From NCBI RefSeq assembly GCF_033568475.1, contig NC_133123.1:163695753-163759752 (forward strand): a stretch of DNA of 64,000 nt, given 5' to 3'. This document shows positions 23,824 to 35,821 of this stretch, one piece after another (the first letter of the stretch is position 1; every line of letters begins with the position of its first letter). Both the position numbers and the translations under genes were made by a program. A model generated the notes under the pieces. The model ran no database searches. It saw nothing but the letters and a program-made list of their open reading frames with translations, and was not told the DNA's origin. The stretch comes from Henckelia pumila. Its lineage: Eukaryota; Streptophyta; Magnoliopsida; Lamiales; Gesneriaceae.

Positions 23824-26760
23824 CTGAGGCTCGGAAATGGTTCTAGAGTTGAAGCCAAAGCAGTGGGAGACGTTTATTTAGTTTTGCAGAACAATTTTAA
23901 GTTATTATTGAGAGATGTTTTATTTGTGCCAGATTTTGTTAAAAACATTATTTCTGTTTTTATGCTTGATAGAGATGGTTTTTCTTGTAATTTTGTAAAT
24001 GGGATTTGCAATATTTATAGGAATGAATGTTTGATTGGAAATGAACAATTTGAAAACGATCTATATAACTTAAAATTAAAAGACGTTCCAATTAATTATG
24101 TTGATAAACCGATAACAACAAATAAAAGTAAAAACGATAGTCAAAACCCGGCAAACCTTTGGCATGCTAGGCTAGGTCATATTTCCTCAAGGAGGATGAA
24201 CAAGCTAATGGGAGAGGGCATGTTTGATATGTCTGATATTAACTCTCTACCTACTTGTGAGTCCTGCCTAAAAGGAAAAATGACTAAATCTCCTTTCAAA
24301 GGGAAGCCTGAGCGTAGTCAAAACCTGTTGGATTTGATCCATACAGATATTTGTGGACCATTTAGTATCGGTACTACATTTGGACACACCTACTTCATTA
24401 CCTTTACTGATGATTATTCTAGGTATGGGTATTTATATTTAATAAAATATAAGTTTGAATCATTTGAAAAGTTCAAAGAATTCAAGGCTGAAGTAGAAAA
24501 CAAACAAGGTAGAAGTATTAAAGCACTTCGATCGGATCGAGGTGGAGAATACTTAAGTACCGAGTTTTTGAGCTATCTAAGAGAGAATGGGATTCTCTCT
24601 CAGTGGTCTTTTCCTATGACACCTCAGCTAAATGGTGTCTCGGAGCGTCGCAATCGAACTTTGTTGGACATGGTTCGATCTATGATGAGCTTCACTGAGC
24701 TCCCTCCTTCGTTTTGGGGCTATGCACTTGAAACGACGGTATTATTGTTGAACAATGTTCACACCAAAGCAGTGAATAAAACTCCATACGAGTTATGGAA
24801 TGACAAAGCTCCTAAGTATTCGTACTTGAGGATTTGGGGATGTCCTGCTTACGTGAAGCAGACAGTGGGAGATAAGTTGGATAGTCGATCCACCTTATGT
24901 TATTTTTTAGGATATCCGAAGAATTCAATCGGATATTATTTCTATCTTCCTACTGAAACAAAAGTGTTTGTTTCGAGGAATACCACCTTCATGGAGAAGG
25001 AGTTCTTATTAGATAAGAAAGGCAAGATGATGGAACTCGAAGAAATTCGAGAAGAAACTGAGATACAAAATAACGATCCCACACCTCAAGAACCTTCAGT
25101 GGACACGCCTACATCTAGGAGATCCGAGAGGACTTCTAGACCTCCTATTCGATATGGTCTTCTTCTTGAAGGGGATCAAAGTGAACCCGACATTGTATAT
25201 GATCCAAGAAACTTCAAGGAAGAAATTTCTGATGCAGATTCGAATTTATGGCTTGATGCTATGCAGTCGGAAATAGACTCGATGCATACAAACCAAGTTT
25301 GGTCTTTAGTAGATCCTCCCGATGGAATTGTTCCAATAGGGTGTAAATGGATCTACAAGAGAAAACTTGGGCCTGATGGCAAGGTACTAACCTACAAGGC
25401 ACGATTGGTAGCAAAAGGTTATACTCAAAGACAAGGAGTTGACTATGATGAAACCTTTTCACCATTCGCAATGTTCAAGTCCATAAGAATCCTTATTGTC
25501 ATAGCAGCATGATATGACTATGAGATATGACAAATGGATGTGAGACTGCATTTCTTAATGAAAACATTAAGGAAGAAATCTATATGATGCAGCCCGAGGG
25601 ATTCACATCCATTTGAAGCGAGCATAAGGTATGCAAGCTTCAGAGATCAATTTATGATCTCAAACAAGCATCAAGAAGTTGGAACCAGAAATTTGATGAA
25701 ACAATAAAGGACTTTGGTTTCATCAAAAACCCGGAGGAACCGTGCGTGTACAAGAAAATAGTTAAGGATGCGGTGACGTTCTTAGTGCTTTATGTTGATG
25801 ACATCCTACTCATTGGGAATGACGTAGGGATGTTGCAGTCAACAAAGATATGGTTATCAGGTAGATTCTCGATGAAGGATTTGGGTGAGGCCTCCTATAT
25901 TCTAGGGATAAAGATCTATAGAGATAGATCTAAGAGAATGATAGGACTCACTCAAGCAACCTACATCGACACCATATTGAAAAGGTTTTCTATGGATGAG
26001 TCCAAGAGAGGACATCTACCTATGTGTCATGGAGTTTCTCTATCCAAGTCTATGTGTCCCAAGATTGACGAAGAGATAGAGAAAATGACACACATACCAT
26101 ATACGTCAGCCATAGGTAGTATTATGTATGGGATGATATCTACCAGACCAGATGTAGCCTTTGCTCTGAGTGTCACGAGCAGATATCAGGCCAACCCCAG
26201 TCAAATGCATTGGAAAGCCGTGCAGGATATTATTAAGTACTTAAGAAGGACTAAGAATATATTCATGGTTTATGGAGGAAGAGAATTGAAATTGGAAGGC
26301 TATACCGACTCTAGCTTCCAAAGCGACGTGGATGACTCGAAGTCAACCTCTGGATTTGTATTCATGCTCAATGGCGGTGCTGTATCTTGGAAGAGTTCCA
26401 AGCAGGACACCACAGCGGATTCCACCACTGAGGCAGAATACATTGCAGCATCAGCTGCTGCTAAAGAGGCCGTTTGGATGAGGAATTTTGTCCAAGAGTT
26501 AGGCGTAATTCCTGAAGCTGTTGGTCCAGTTCCGGTGTACTGCGACAACACTGGTGCCGTTGCTCAGGCAAAGGAACCAAGGTCTCATCAATGATCCAAA
26601 CACATACTGAGGAAATACCACATCATCCGGGAGATTGTGGAAAGATGAGACATCACTGTCGAGAGAGTGGCCTCTACAGACAATATCGCTGATCCACTTA
26701 CTAAGCCCTTGCCAGGACCATTGTTTGACAAACATCGCGAAGCAATGGGATTACGTAGTA
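23824..26760 (+). pseudogene. Element D: Ty1/copia pol pseudogene (PR end, integrase, RT, RNase H)
   Basis: A 549-codon open stretch (23863-25512) holds the end of the protease, then the integrase with its HHCC zinc finger (LWHARLGH...CESCLKGK, residues about 101-141) and core motifs (DLIHTDICGPF, LRSDRGGEYL, QLNGVSERRNRT), and the start of RT (GCKWIYKRK...YKARLVAKGYTQ). Two TGA stops and a small deletion at 25510-25560 then break RT. The frame resumes at 25746 with the YVDD catalytic motif (LYVDDILLIGN) and ends with RNase H (ADSTTEAEYIAAS). Another stop lies at 26592. Integrase before RT is the copia order. Loss of the 5' end and the RT stops make D non-autonomous. Confidence 0.95.
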
Positions 26761-26778
26761 TGACTAGTTGGCTTTAGG

Positions 26779-26790
26779 GCAAGTGGGAGA
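26779..26790 (+). other. Polypurine tract of element D
   Basis: GCAAGTGGGAGA just before the TGAAAGAG start of the 3' LTR. This GGGCAAGTGGGAGATT context is common in plant copia elements. Confidence 0.85.
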
Positions 26791-27512
26791 TTGAAAGAGT
26801 GGGTGCCCGGTTAGCCAACTTGTGGCTAAGGGCTTTTATGACTCTATGTATAAACAATCTTTGTTTAATATAATTTACATTCATTAATGGCATTTTCTGT
26901 CTTTCTTCATATTGTTATATTGTGATATACTATTGTTGTTTTGATAAAGACCTTGAATATACTATAGTGTAAGTAAGATGAGATAGTGAATAAAGAGAGA
27001 TCACTATTATGAAACACATCTTATAGTCACTGTATATTCTAAACAGTTCCTAGTCAATTGAGCCGTCCGCTAATAAGGATAAGGATCGCTCGAGATTGAG
27101 ACTAGCATTTGTGATGCCAAGTACCACGTTTCATTGGTAATGGACATGGAGATGTTCAAAGCATGCAAATGGATATTCATATGATGAATGATCGAACTAC
27201 CCTATTCGGACTTTCCAAGTGGTTATTATTATTTGAGTGGATAAGTCCGCGGTTTTGGTTGTACACCATTAGTCCTTACTACTTGAAACATCATTGAGAC
27301 TCTATATGCTAGTACTGTACTTTGACTCGTTTACCGATTCTATTGGGGTCATCAGGTGTCGGGATTGGGTACAGTTATGACACATATAGGAGTCGATGCT
27401 TTGTTGTCAAGGATTCACCACATACTTGCGAGTGTGGATATCCTATGCGATCTGAGGAGATATTAGTGTGACGAATCTCTGGCCAGAGTACATGATGTGT
27501 TTTAGGTTACTC

Positions 27513-28972
27513 TGTAGTGACCCGTATCCAGAATTAGCGATTAATGAGTATATTAATCGTGTAATCATGTTTAAATTAAGTAAAACATGATTAAAGAAAT
27601 TCCAAAATGGTTAACGGAGTCCAGAAATGGATTCAGGACACTCAAAATAGCCGGGAAGGTCCCGAAGGTCCGGAGGGTTCGGAAGCTCTGAACCAAGTCA
27701 GGAGGCTCCGAACTGGATCGAAGGATCCGAACTCAGGATCGGAGGCTCCGAAGTGGATCGGAAGCTCCATCGGTAAGATCGAACGTTCCGATCGGGACCA
27801 GGGCACATGTCATCGCTTACATCAGCAAGGTGACGTCATGGCTGACGTAATATTGGGGCGATCGGATGCTCCGAAGATGGGATCGGAGGATCCGATCGTG
27901 TTCGAATGTTTCGAACCGGGTTCGGAGGCTCTGAACTCCGTCTATAAATAGGGGGCCGAGATTTTATTTCAAAGTGCACCTTTCCCTCTCTTTTCTCAGA
28001 TTCCTTAGCCTTCTAACTCAGATCTAGGGAGTTCTAGGCATCCTATTGGGAATCCGGAAGTGGCATAGCGATCCAGGCGTCGTAGCGGAGATGTGCCTAA
28101 GTTTTGTGGCAATTGTCATCAGCGGGCTGACGACGGACGCAGGTATAGCTATGGTCTCCTTAAATTATTTAGGAGTATGCAATAGCTTAATTAAGACTTT
28201 TAGAGCTTAATTATTGATGCATGGGTATTTGCATTGTAGAGCTGATATAGGCTTGGAACCTAGAGTGGGACTGCTAGAAACTGCCTGTAGAAAGGTACGC
28301 AAGTACAGACTGAGATTGCCAGCGGGTTTTACATGCTTATATGTTGCATTTTGTATGTCATTTATTATGCAGCATGTGCATATCATATTGTGTCTGTCCA
28401 TCTTGTGAGATGAGCCACGTAGGGCCGCTCAGCCCTGTCTGGACGGTTGATGTCTAGCACTCAGTGACTGACGGGTCATGAGTGATTAGCATCTGGGGAC
28501 ACAGTCCACGTCCTGTAGGAATGAGCAGTGTACGCAGGGTTTGCTCCCCGGGTTGTACCACTCATGTCCTAGGCGCCTTTATGAGCAGTTATATACAGTT
28601 ATCCCAGATATGGATACCCTATCATTTGCATGCATCATATTTGTATATTTTTCCCAGTGCTTTCGTATTGAGCTTAGAGCTCACGTCCAGTCTTTCCTGT
28701 GTATCTGGACACCCCATTCGACGGGACAGGTGTAGGTCCAGGATTGAGCACCAGGAGCTTGGAGTAGCCAGTGACCAGTGAAGACAGCAGGATTAGCTTT
28801 AGGTTTTGCCTTTAGGCTATTTATTCGATTTGGTTGTATAAATAGAATTTATTTAATCGGTTGTATTCTGCCGGTCTGTTTTTATTTAAGTCTTCCGCAA
28901 CGATTTATTTAATGCATGTTTAATTATACTCTTAACTCTGATTAGGTAGCGGATCCAGGTAGGGTCGCTATA
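27513..28972 (+). mobile_element. Element E: 5' LTR
   Basis: 1460 bp, TGTAGTGACCCG to GGTCGCTATA (the final CA has become TA; the 3' LTR has GGTCGCTACA). Contains the palindrome array, the double TGACG motif and the TATA box described separately, and a stem-loop at 28670-28682 (GAGCT-TAG-AGCTC). Confidence 0.95.
27660..27949 (+). promoter_or_regulatory. U3 promoter of element E: TCCGA palindromes, as-1-like double TGACG, TATA box
   Basis: Read in order: a run of imperfect palindromes of the form TCGGANNNTCCGA (27660-27796 and 27853-27940); two TGACG motifs at 27831 and 27843 separated by seven bases (TGACGTCATGGCTGACGTAA), the same spacing as the as-1 element bound by TGA-type bZIP factors in CaMV 35S and host stress genes; and a TATA box TATAAAT at 27943-27949. 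Transcription would be expected to start about 30 bp further on. The copy in the 3' LTR (33327-33613) is better preserved, with many TCCGA cores intact that have changed by C-to-T or G-to-A here. Confidence 0.65.
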
Positions 28973-28977
28973 TTTAT

Positions 28978-28989
28978 TGGTATCAGAGC
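28978..28989 (+). other. Primer-binding site of element E
   Basis: TGGTATCAGAGC, tRNA-Met type, five bases after the LTR end. Confidence 0.95.
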
Positions 28990-31900
28990 ATATGCATGCA
29001 AGAGACTTGGGATATAGTAATAAGACTTTGGGTTATCCTTATAGGATTGATGAGACCTTGGAAGAGGTAATGATGCGGCGATTAAGTTGCCCAAAGAGTA
29101 TCATCATTGGCAGGATTTCTGAAGATTTGGCTAATGGGATACCAGCAAGTGCGGACAAGAGTGATGGATCGTGTCCGAGCGTTCAAGACTTCTACTCATG
29201 TGGATCCTAGTTTTGGATCGAGTACCGGATGCCAGAGGCAGTGGCAGAGCATTGGATGGGACGCACTTGATTCTTGCATCTGTATCGTCCATACCATGAT
29301 GACACTACTCTGAAGATTCTCCACTAGTAGTTGGAGAGATTGTCAAATAGACCTTTACCAGAGAATGCCTCGAGTGCCTAAATCATGACAGGTTTCGAGC
29401 GTGAGGTCTTTAACCTCATGCAGAACATGGTTTTGCCGGTATGCTGATATCGATGCTTTCGGTAGGCACACGGGAAACTTCATGTTCAGAAGCATGATAT
29501 GAATACAAGAAGAACGCTGATGGTAGATCGTGAGCAAGAGGGGTCGACTGACATGCACTGACGCAGAGCATAGCTGGTTAGCTATCACGAGCCATTTCTC
29601 CGGAGTTCTTCGTAGGAGGACATGTAGAGAGACTTGGTCGGGAGTATGCTTGTATCGTTGCGTGTGTCGATTAGAAGCTTCATGCTCAAGAAACAAAGAC
29701 TAGTACGATGATTTAAATACTGTATCGTTGTAGTTGTAAACAGTATTTCAGTTGTAAAGTATCATCATACTTTGGTTGTATCATTTCAAGTTCGATTGTA
29801 CATTTTATTATATTTTGAACACTGTATGTATTACATGGGATTGTAATAGAGAAATTGTACATAAATAGAAGCAGTGATACATGTTTTACTTATCCAGCGA
29901 TTCGTGAATGATTGCGAGTGATTTTGCTAGGATTGGCATTGTTTTAGTTGATTAGTGTTCAAACTGTGATAACTCATGGGATTTGAGTGGGCCGACTGTG
30001 ACTGTTTGACTTGTGGTTAGTCTAGGCGTTTTCCTAGGATTGACCTAGTTAGTCGGTGGACTAAGTTAGTGCCAGCGATGAGTGGACTCATCTGGAGGCA
30101 TTAAGGGTATTGTTCGGTTTAGAACATTGGGCTTCATTCTAAGTTGTTTCCTTAGAATAGTAGGCTGTCTGACCTTTGTTAGGTTGAGACTTGTGATGAT
30201 GGGTTTTCATCGGGATACCAGGTCCAGTATATGCCGAGAGTTGTGGACTATGACCAGGACTAGACGTGATGGGGCGCGACCCTATGCCAGTATTACTCTG
30301 GGAGTCTTTGTACTTCAAAGGTTATCTAGGAGCCTTGTGCTTCAGGAGATGGCGGTGGGAAGGCTACTCAGTCTAGGGATTTGATGACAGTCACGACGAG
30401 GTATGACCTTGGATTAGATATCAGGTTTGATATCGATGGTACGATATCGTCTGGTGTGCCAGAAATATAGTTTGAGTGTTCTGCTATGGGAACCAGTCAT
30501 GGAGGGATTTCCTTGAAAAGTGTATGCTCTAAGCAGATAGGTATTAACCTTTGGGTTACTGCTAGACGTGTGGATCTAGTAGGTGGACGGATTTCTACCA
30601 GCGATGACTAGGGGTTGTCATCAGAGTTGTGGTTAGAATTTCCCTATGATAGGAATTATCCAAGAACTTGGATGGGATGTTGTTTTAAGACTTAGACTCG
30701 AATAGGAGAATTACTTCATGATGATGGACTTCATTTGTGATGGTCTATACCGTATGCTAAGGATTGTATAAGCATTAATTGAGATGTGAGGGAAGCGTGG
30801 CCTATACCCATGAAACCTTGGTGGTTGTCCAGGTGGGTTATTGAGGTAAGCTACCTTAGTCTCAAACTGTTGCACAATCTTAACAAGGGATATGATCAGG
30901 AGAGTGTTCGAAGATTGTGGAAATCTTTGAGATTCTTTAGTTATTCTTCTTGGACTTGACGAGCCGTGGTGTTCATTCTGAATGAACGGGGTAAGGATAG
31001 TGAGTCCAGTGGTTGCGCTAAGTACTGTCTGATATTTTCATAGATTGAGCGTAGGATTTTCCATGGGATGGAATGAGTTTAGTTTATCTTAATGTTTGCC
31101 TTGGGTGAACAAGACAACGATTAGTGGTGCTGAGGTGGCATGGGATCTGTGCTAGTGACTACTAGTGGTTATTGGGTAACTCTGTCAGAGTTAGGATGGT
31201 TAAGTTCAGAATACGAAGCAGCGGTTAGTAGTGCTGAAAAGGCGTAGGACTTGTGCCAAGTAAACTACTTATGTACTGTGATCTGACACCGTTTGGAAAT
31301 GGTTCTTCGTGGCAGCTGAGTCATGGTTATTGATTAAGCCATGTAGGTTTAGATGATCAATGGTTGTCTGATCGAATGAGCACGAACATCAGTAGTTCGA
31401 AGAGATCGATAGGGTAAATCCAATCAGTGATGATTTGGATAGAGCAATCGAAGAATACTTGGGATAGTATTTTGTCGCTTAGTGCTTAGGAGATGAGTAC
31501 TTAGTACAGTCTCAGAGTATTCGATAATTTGGATGATTTAGAAACTCTAGGTTTGCCAGAGACGAATCTATTGAAAGATTTCAAGTAGACTTGTATGATC
31601 AAGTTAGGTGTTAACTTGACAGGAGGAACAAGCGAAGGAATTGGTAACTCCCAGAATAGTGCTTTTGTGATGATGTCTAAGTATACCGTTGGGTTGAGAT
31701 CCAACGAGAAATGTTCACTTGTATGGACATCAGTTGTTTGATTGTGAGGTGTGACATTTGCTGAGACCTAGTTCTCGAGATCCAGCAGGTTGTGTCACTA
31801 ATCTTCCAGCGAGTGATGTGCGATATGTGACTGAGATAGTCAAAGATCGACTCAGTAGCCAACGAGGTTTGCCTTTGGGGTCGAAGATTTCGCAAGATCG

Positions 31901-33160
31901 TGACGGATCGAAATTGTTCTTTCGAGTTAGTGAGTCACATCTATACAGATTGTTTGTCAAGAATATTGCGCGTTAGCAATAATCAATATTCGGATGTGCG
32001 TTGGTTGGCAAGTTACTTCGAGCACAAGTATTTCCCAGGATTGACTAGGGAATCGACGAGTTAGATCGTTCAGTGTTGAGACTGATGCGTTCGACAAGGG
32101 AATGATTTGACTATTGAGAATCCGTTGGGATTTAGTTCCAGGATCAGTATGTTCAACCTTGGGAGGTTGGTATGAGCTGATGGTATTATCAGAGACTCTG
32201 AGTTGAGTTATACCAGGTGCAGTGACTGTCGAGTTTCGAGACGGAATAGGAAGCATTTTCATATGACTGTGCACTGTGGAATGTCCCAGTCGAGCATATT
32301 GGTGGGAGCTTGCCTTAGTCTTGATGAGCGTACAGTGATTGCGAGTATGTATAACTATCAGAAGAATATCCAACGATTGAGATTCATGGGTAAATAACCT
32401 ATGGTTGAGATGATGCAGATCATCAAAGGTGTAATGACTTCCATTGCAATGTATGCGTGATTTTGCAAGCCAATGGATAGGAGATGATGTAGCGTCATAA
32501 ATTGCAAGTGATGAAAGTTATCATCAGGGCACAGTGTTGAGGTCATACTAAGAAACGTGGACAGGAGAATGTACTAGACATGATGGTTTAAGTTCCCAGT
32601 ATTCCTTGAGAAGACGGTTGCGTTTCAGGGAGAGTGGGGAAGATAACCAGTCTAGGGAACATTGTGAGCAGTTACGTTGAAGTATAGACTTGAACAACTA
32701 GATTCTCTTAAGGAGAATTTGAGCTTTGTTGTGTTGGCACAGTGTTGGGAATAGTGTTGAGCACCGAGAACTTTTGAAACCATTAGATGGTTAATTTGAT
32801 TAGTGATTCGACGATTGTCGTAAGCCAGTCAAGTTATGACTTGGTCCTCGTCAGTATAAGATTTCCTTTGAGACGATAATCTTGATCAAGCGGGTATTGT
32901 ATCCTTCGTGGTCAGGAAGATTGTGGTTCGAGGGAAAAAGGTATCATTGTTACGATACGCTAGCGTAAGGGAAGTTCGATTGTCGACCAGTAGCGCAGTA
33001 ATCTTCAGCTGGAAAAATGTTAATGCGGTTCAGCATTAATAGAGCTTATATGGAATTCGACGAGAGTCTGAGTGTGTCGGAGGATATTTCGACCAGACAC
33101 TCGAGCAAGGGTTTCTTGTACGTTCTCGAGGTTCTACCTTAGATTTCGAGGACGAAATCT
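28990..33160 (+). mobile_element. Element E: internal non-coding region
   Basis: 4.2 kb with no open frame longer than about 140 codons and none with a retroelement motif. The base composition is more even than in the surrounding AT-rich DNA. Short stretches such as 29390-29430 look like gag nucleotide sequence but are not in a continuous frame. I see no protein-coding gene here. Confidence 0.7.
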
Positions 33161-33176
33161 TTTAAGGAGGGGAGAA
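33161..33176 (+). other. Polypurine tract of element E
   Basis: TTTAAGGAGGGGAGAA immediately before the TGTAGTGATCC of the 3' LTR. Confidence 0.9.
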
Positions 33177-34637
33177 TGTAGTGATCCGTATCCAGAATTA
33201 GCGATTAATGAGTATATTAATCGTGTAATCATGTTTAAATTAAGTAAAACATGATTAAGGAAATTCCAAAAGGGTTAACGGAGTCCAGAAATGGATTCAA
33301 GACACTCAAAATAGCCGGGAAGGTCCCGAAGGTCCGGAGGGTTTGGAAGCTCCGAACCAAGTCAGGAGGCTCCGAACTGGATCGGAGGATCCGAACTCAA
33401 GATCGGAGGCTCCGAAGTGGATCGGAAGCTCCGTCGGTAAGATCGGACGTTCCGATCGGGACCAGGGCACACATCATCGCTTATGTCAGCAAGGTGACGT
33501 CATGGCTGACGTAATATTGGGGCTATCGGACGCTCCGAAGATGGGATCGGAGGATCCGATCGTGTTCGGACGTTCCGAACCGGGTTCGGAGGCTCCGAAC
33601 TCCGTCTATAAATAGGGGGCCGAGATTTCATTTCAAAGTGCACCTTTCCCACTCTTCTCTCTGATTTCTAAGCCTTCTAACTCAGATCTAAGGAGTTCTA
33701 GGCATCCTATTGGGAATTCAAAAGTGGCATAGCGATCCAGGCGTCGTAGCAGAGATGTGCCTAAGTTTTGAGGCAATTGTCATCAGCGGGCTGACGACGG
33801 ACGCAGGTATAGCTATGGTCTCCTTAAATTATTTAGGAGTATGCAATAGCTTAATTAAGGCTTTTAGAGCTTAATTATTGATGCATGGGTATTTGCATTA
33901 TAGAGCTGATATAGGCTTGGAACCTAGAGTGGGACTACTAGAAACTGCCTGTAGAAAGGTACGCAAGTACAGGCTGAGATTGCCAGCGGGTTTTGCATGC
34001 TTATATGTTGCATTTTGTATGTCATTTATTATGCAGCATGTGCATATCATATTATGTCTGTCCATCTTGTGAGATGAGCCACGTAGGGCCGCTCAGCCCT
34101 GTCTGGACGGTTGATGTCTAGCACTCAGTGACTGACGGGTCATTAGTGATTAGCATCTGGGGACACAGTCCACGTCCTGTAGGAATGAGCAGTGTACGCA
34201 GGGTTTGCTCCCTGGGTTGTACCACTCATGTCCTAGGCGCCTTTACTGAGAAGTTATATACAGTTATCCCAGATATGGATACCCTATCATTTGCATGCAT
34301 CATATTTGTATGTTTTCCCCAGTGCTTTCGTATTGAGCTTAGAGCTCATGTCCAGTCTTTCCTGTGTATCTGGACACCCCATTCGACGGGACATGTGTAG
34401 GTGCAGGATTGAGCACCAGGAGTTTGGAGTAGCCAGTGACCAGTGAAGACAGCAGGATTAGCTGTAGGTTTTGCCTTTAGGCTATTTATTCGATTTGGTT
34501 GTATAAATTGAATTTATTAAACCGGTTGTATTCTGTCGATCTGTTTTTATTTAAGTCTTCCGCAGCGATTTATTTAATGCATGTTTAATTATGCTCTTAA
34601 CTCTGATTAGGTAGCGGATCCGGGTAGGGTCGCTACA
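33177..34637 (+). mobile_element. Element E: 3' LTR
   Basis: 1461 bp, TGTAGTGATCC to GGTCGCTACA. The double TGACG motif is at 33495-33511 and the TATA box at 33607-33613. It is the better-preserved of the two copies; differences from the 5' LTR are mostly transitions at CpG. Confidence 0.95.
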
Positions 34638-35821
34638 TACTCGGTTTTCCTAGTAGCACATGCGATGTCTCTATTTGATCTTCAAGATGCATTGCATAGT
34701 TATCGAATGTCGAACGACTCTCGATGCACCAATGGTTGTTGATTCGATCGGGATATATGGATGAAAGGACCGTACTGTACGCTAACCAAAATCTACTGGT
34801 TCTTGCAGGCACTATCAGTGATACCTAGGGAATCATGGGGCGATGTTGCTAGACGCTCTTACCATGATTCGATGGATAAGTCGGAAATTGTTGTTCCGAG
34901 TCACAAGGAGTTGTGAGCCCACGGCTAGCTATATCCCTGAACCATTGAGGGTCACACAAGTAATGGATTACTAAACCCCGTTGAGATAGTTAAATTTAAA
35001 GAGTTAAATTTATTGAAAGAGAAGTTGGACTTCTTAACTAAAAGGGAGTAGAATTTTCTAAAATGACATAGGGATGGGTATTTTTGGAAATCACTGAATT
35101 CGGATTCAGAAAAATTATCTTGACTTTAAAAGATGCAGAAATGGTTTCTGTGCACATTGGTAAAATCAGTTTATCAATCGGAGTCACGATGAATTTTATA
35201 TTAATTTCTATAATAACAGGCTTGGCTTGTTGGGCTTAAGTTATGGATTGTGGGCCCTAAGGAGTTAGTGTCTTAATACAATTATAACTTAATTTAGTCT
35301 AAAAATTATCTATAAATACATGTGTAATGTTCGAAAATTACATAGGATTCACTCTTGCAATTTTCGAAAATACTGCATAATATTTCAAGGGGAATTTTTG
35401 AATTCCTCTACTCCTTTTTGAGATAATTCAGTCTGTAATTTTTGTGAAAAATTACATTCTGAATTGACAGATCAAATCTGTTTATTCTTTTCGATAAACA
35501 TCTGATTGATTTCTAGTGCAATCAATCAGAGGGTTTTAGTTTTCTATTCGTGGACTTAATTCCGGAGGTTGATCGTGATAGTCATCAGTTCCCGGGATTT
35601 ACAAGAAGAGCAGATTAAATTCTGTTGGAGTCCATAATCAAGCCTTAGCTTGAAAAGGTAAAAATATTTAATTGTGTATTTATATTTTTACTTGCAAGAT
35701 TTTAATCGTTAGTATTTGATACCCACGATATGAAATCGTTTCATATTGTAAAAATAAAATTTTTAAACTTTCGCTGCTCCGGGTATCACATCCGTGTGAT
35801 CAGAAAACGCATGTTCCAACA

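Larger units (their letters stand above)
27513..34637 (+). mobile_element. Element E: complete non-autonomous LTR retrotransposon (LARD-like)
   Basis: A 7125-bp element flanked by the perfect duplication TACTC (27508-27512 and 34638-34642). It has two LTRs of about 1460 bp, a tRNA-Met PBS, a PPT and a 4.2-kb interior. No gag or pol domain can be read on either strand, although the last bases before the PPT (TTTCGAGGACGAAATC) match the end of chromovirus pol. This structure fits a LARD mobilised in trans by a Ty3 relative. In a sample of about 135 bp (28207-28341 against the 3' LTR) I count four differences, all transitions. Confidence 0.9.
4334..35821 (+). mobile_element. Element D: Ty1/copia retrotransposon, whole span with nested insertions
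   Basis: LTRs start TGAAAGAGTG and end TTCCAACA. The complete 3' LTR is about 1.9 kb after removal of E. The whole unit is flanked by the perfect 5-bp duplication TCTAG (4329-4333 and 35822-35826), which shows that all the sequence between belongs to one insertion plus later events. Inside are a CACTA-like element and the tandem Ty3 element B in or at the 5' LTR, the copia pol at 23581-26760, and element E in the 3' LTR. The end of the 5' LTR (about 366 bp), the PBS, the leader and most of gag are missing, lost at the junction with B. Confidence 0.9.
26792..35821 (+). mobile_element. Element D: 3' LTR, interrupted by element E
   Basis: The LTR is 26792-27512 plus 34643-35821 (about 1.9 kb), TGAAAGAGTG to TTCCAACA. 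It is the complete version of the LTR truncated at 9709. E is inserted after TACTC. The right end is followed by the target duplication TCTAG. Confidence 0.9.

Noticed and set aside
28973-33176. Treating short ORFs inside element E (for example 29355-29696, 30082-30384, 31957-32373) as genes
   Set aside because: They are in unrelated frames, without motifs, and lie within an LTR element interior with PBS and PPT.
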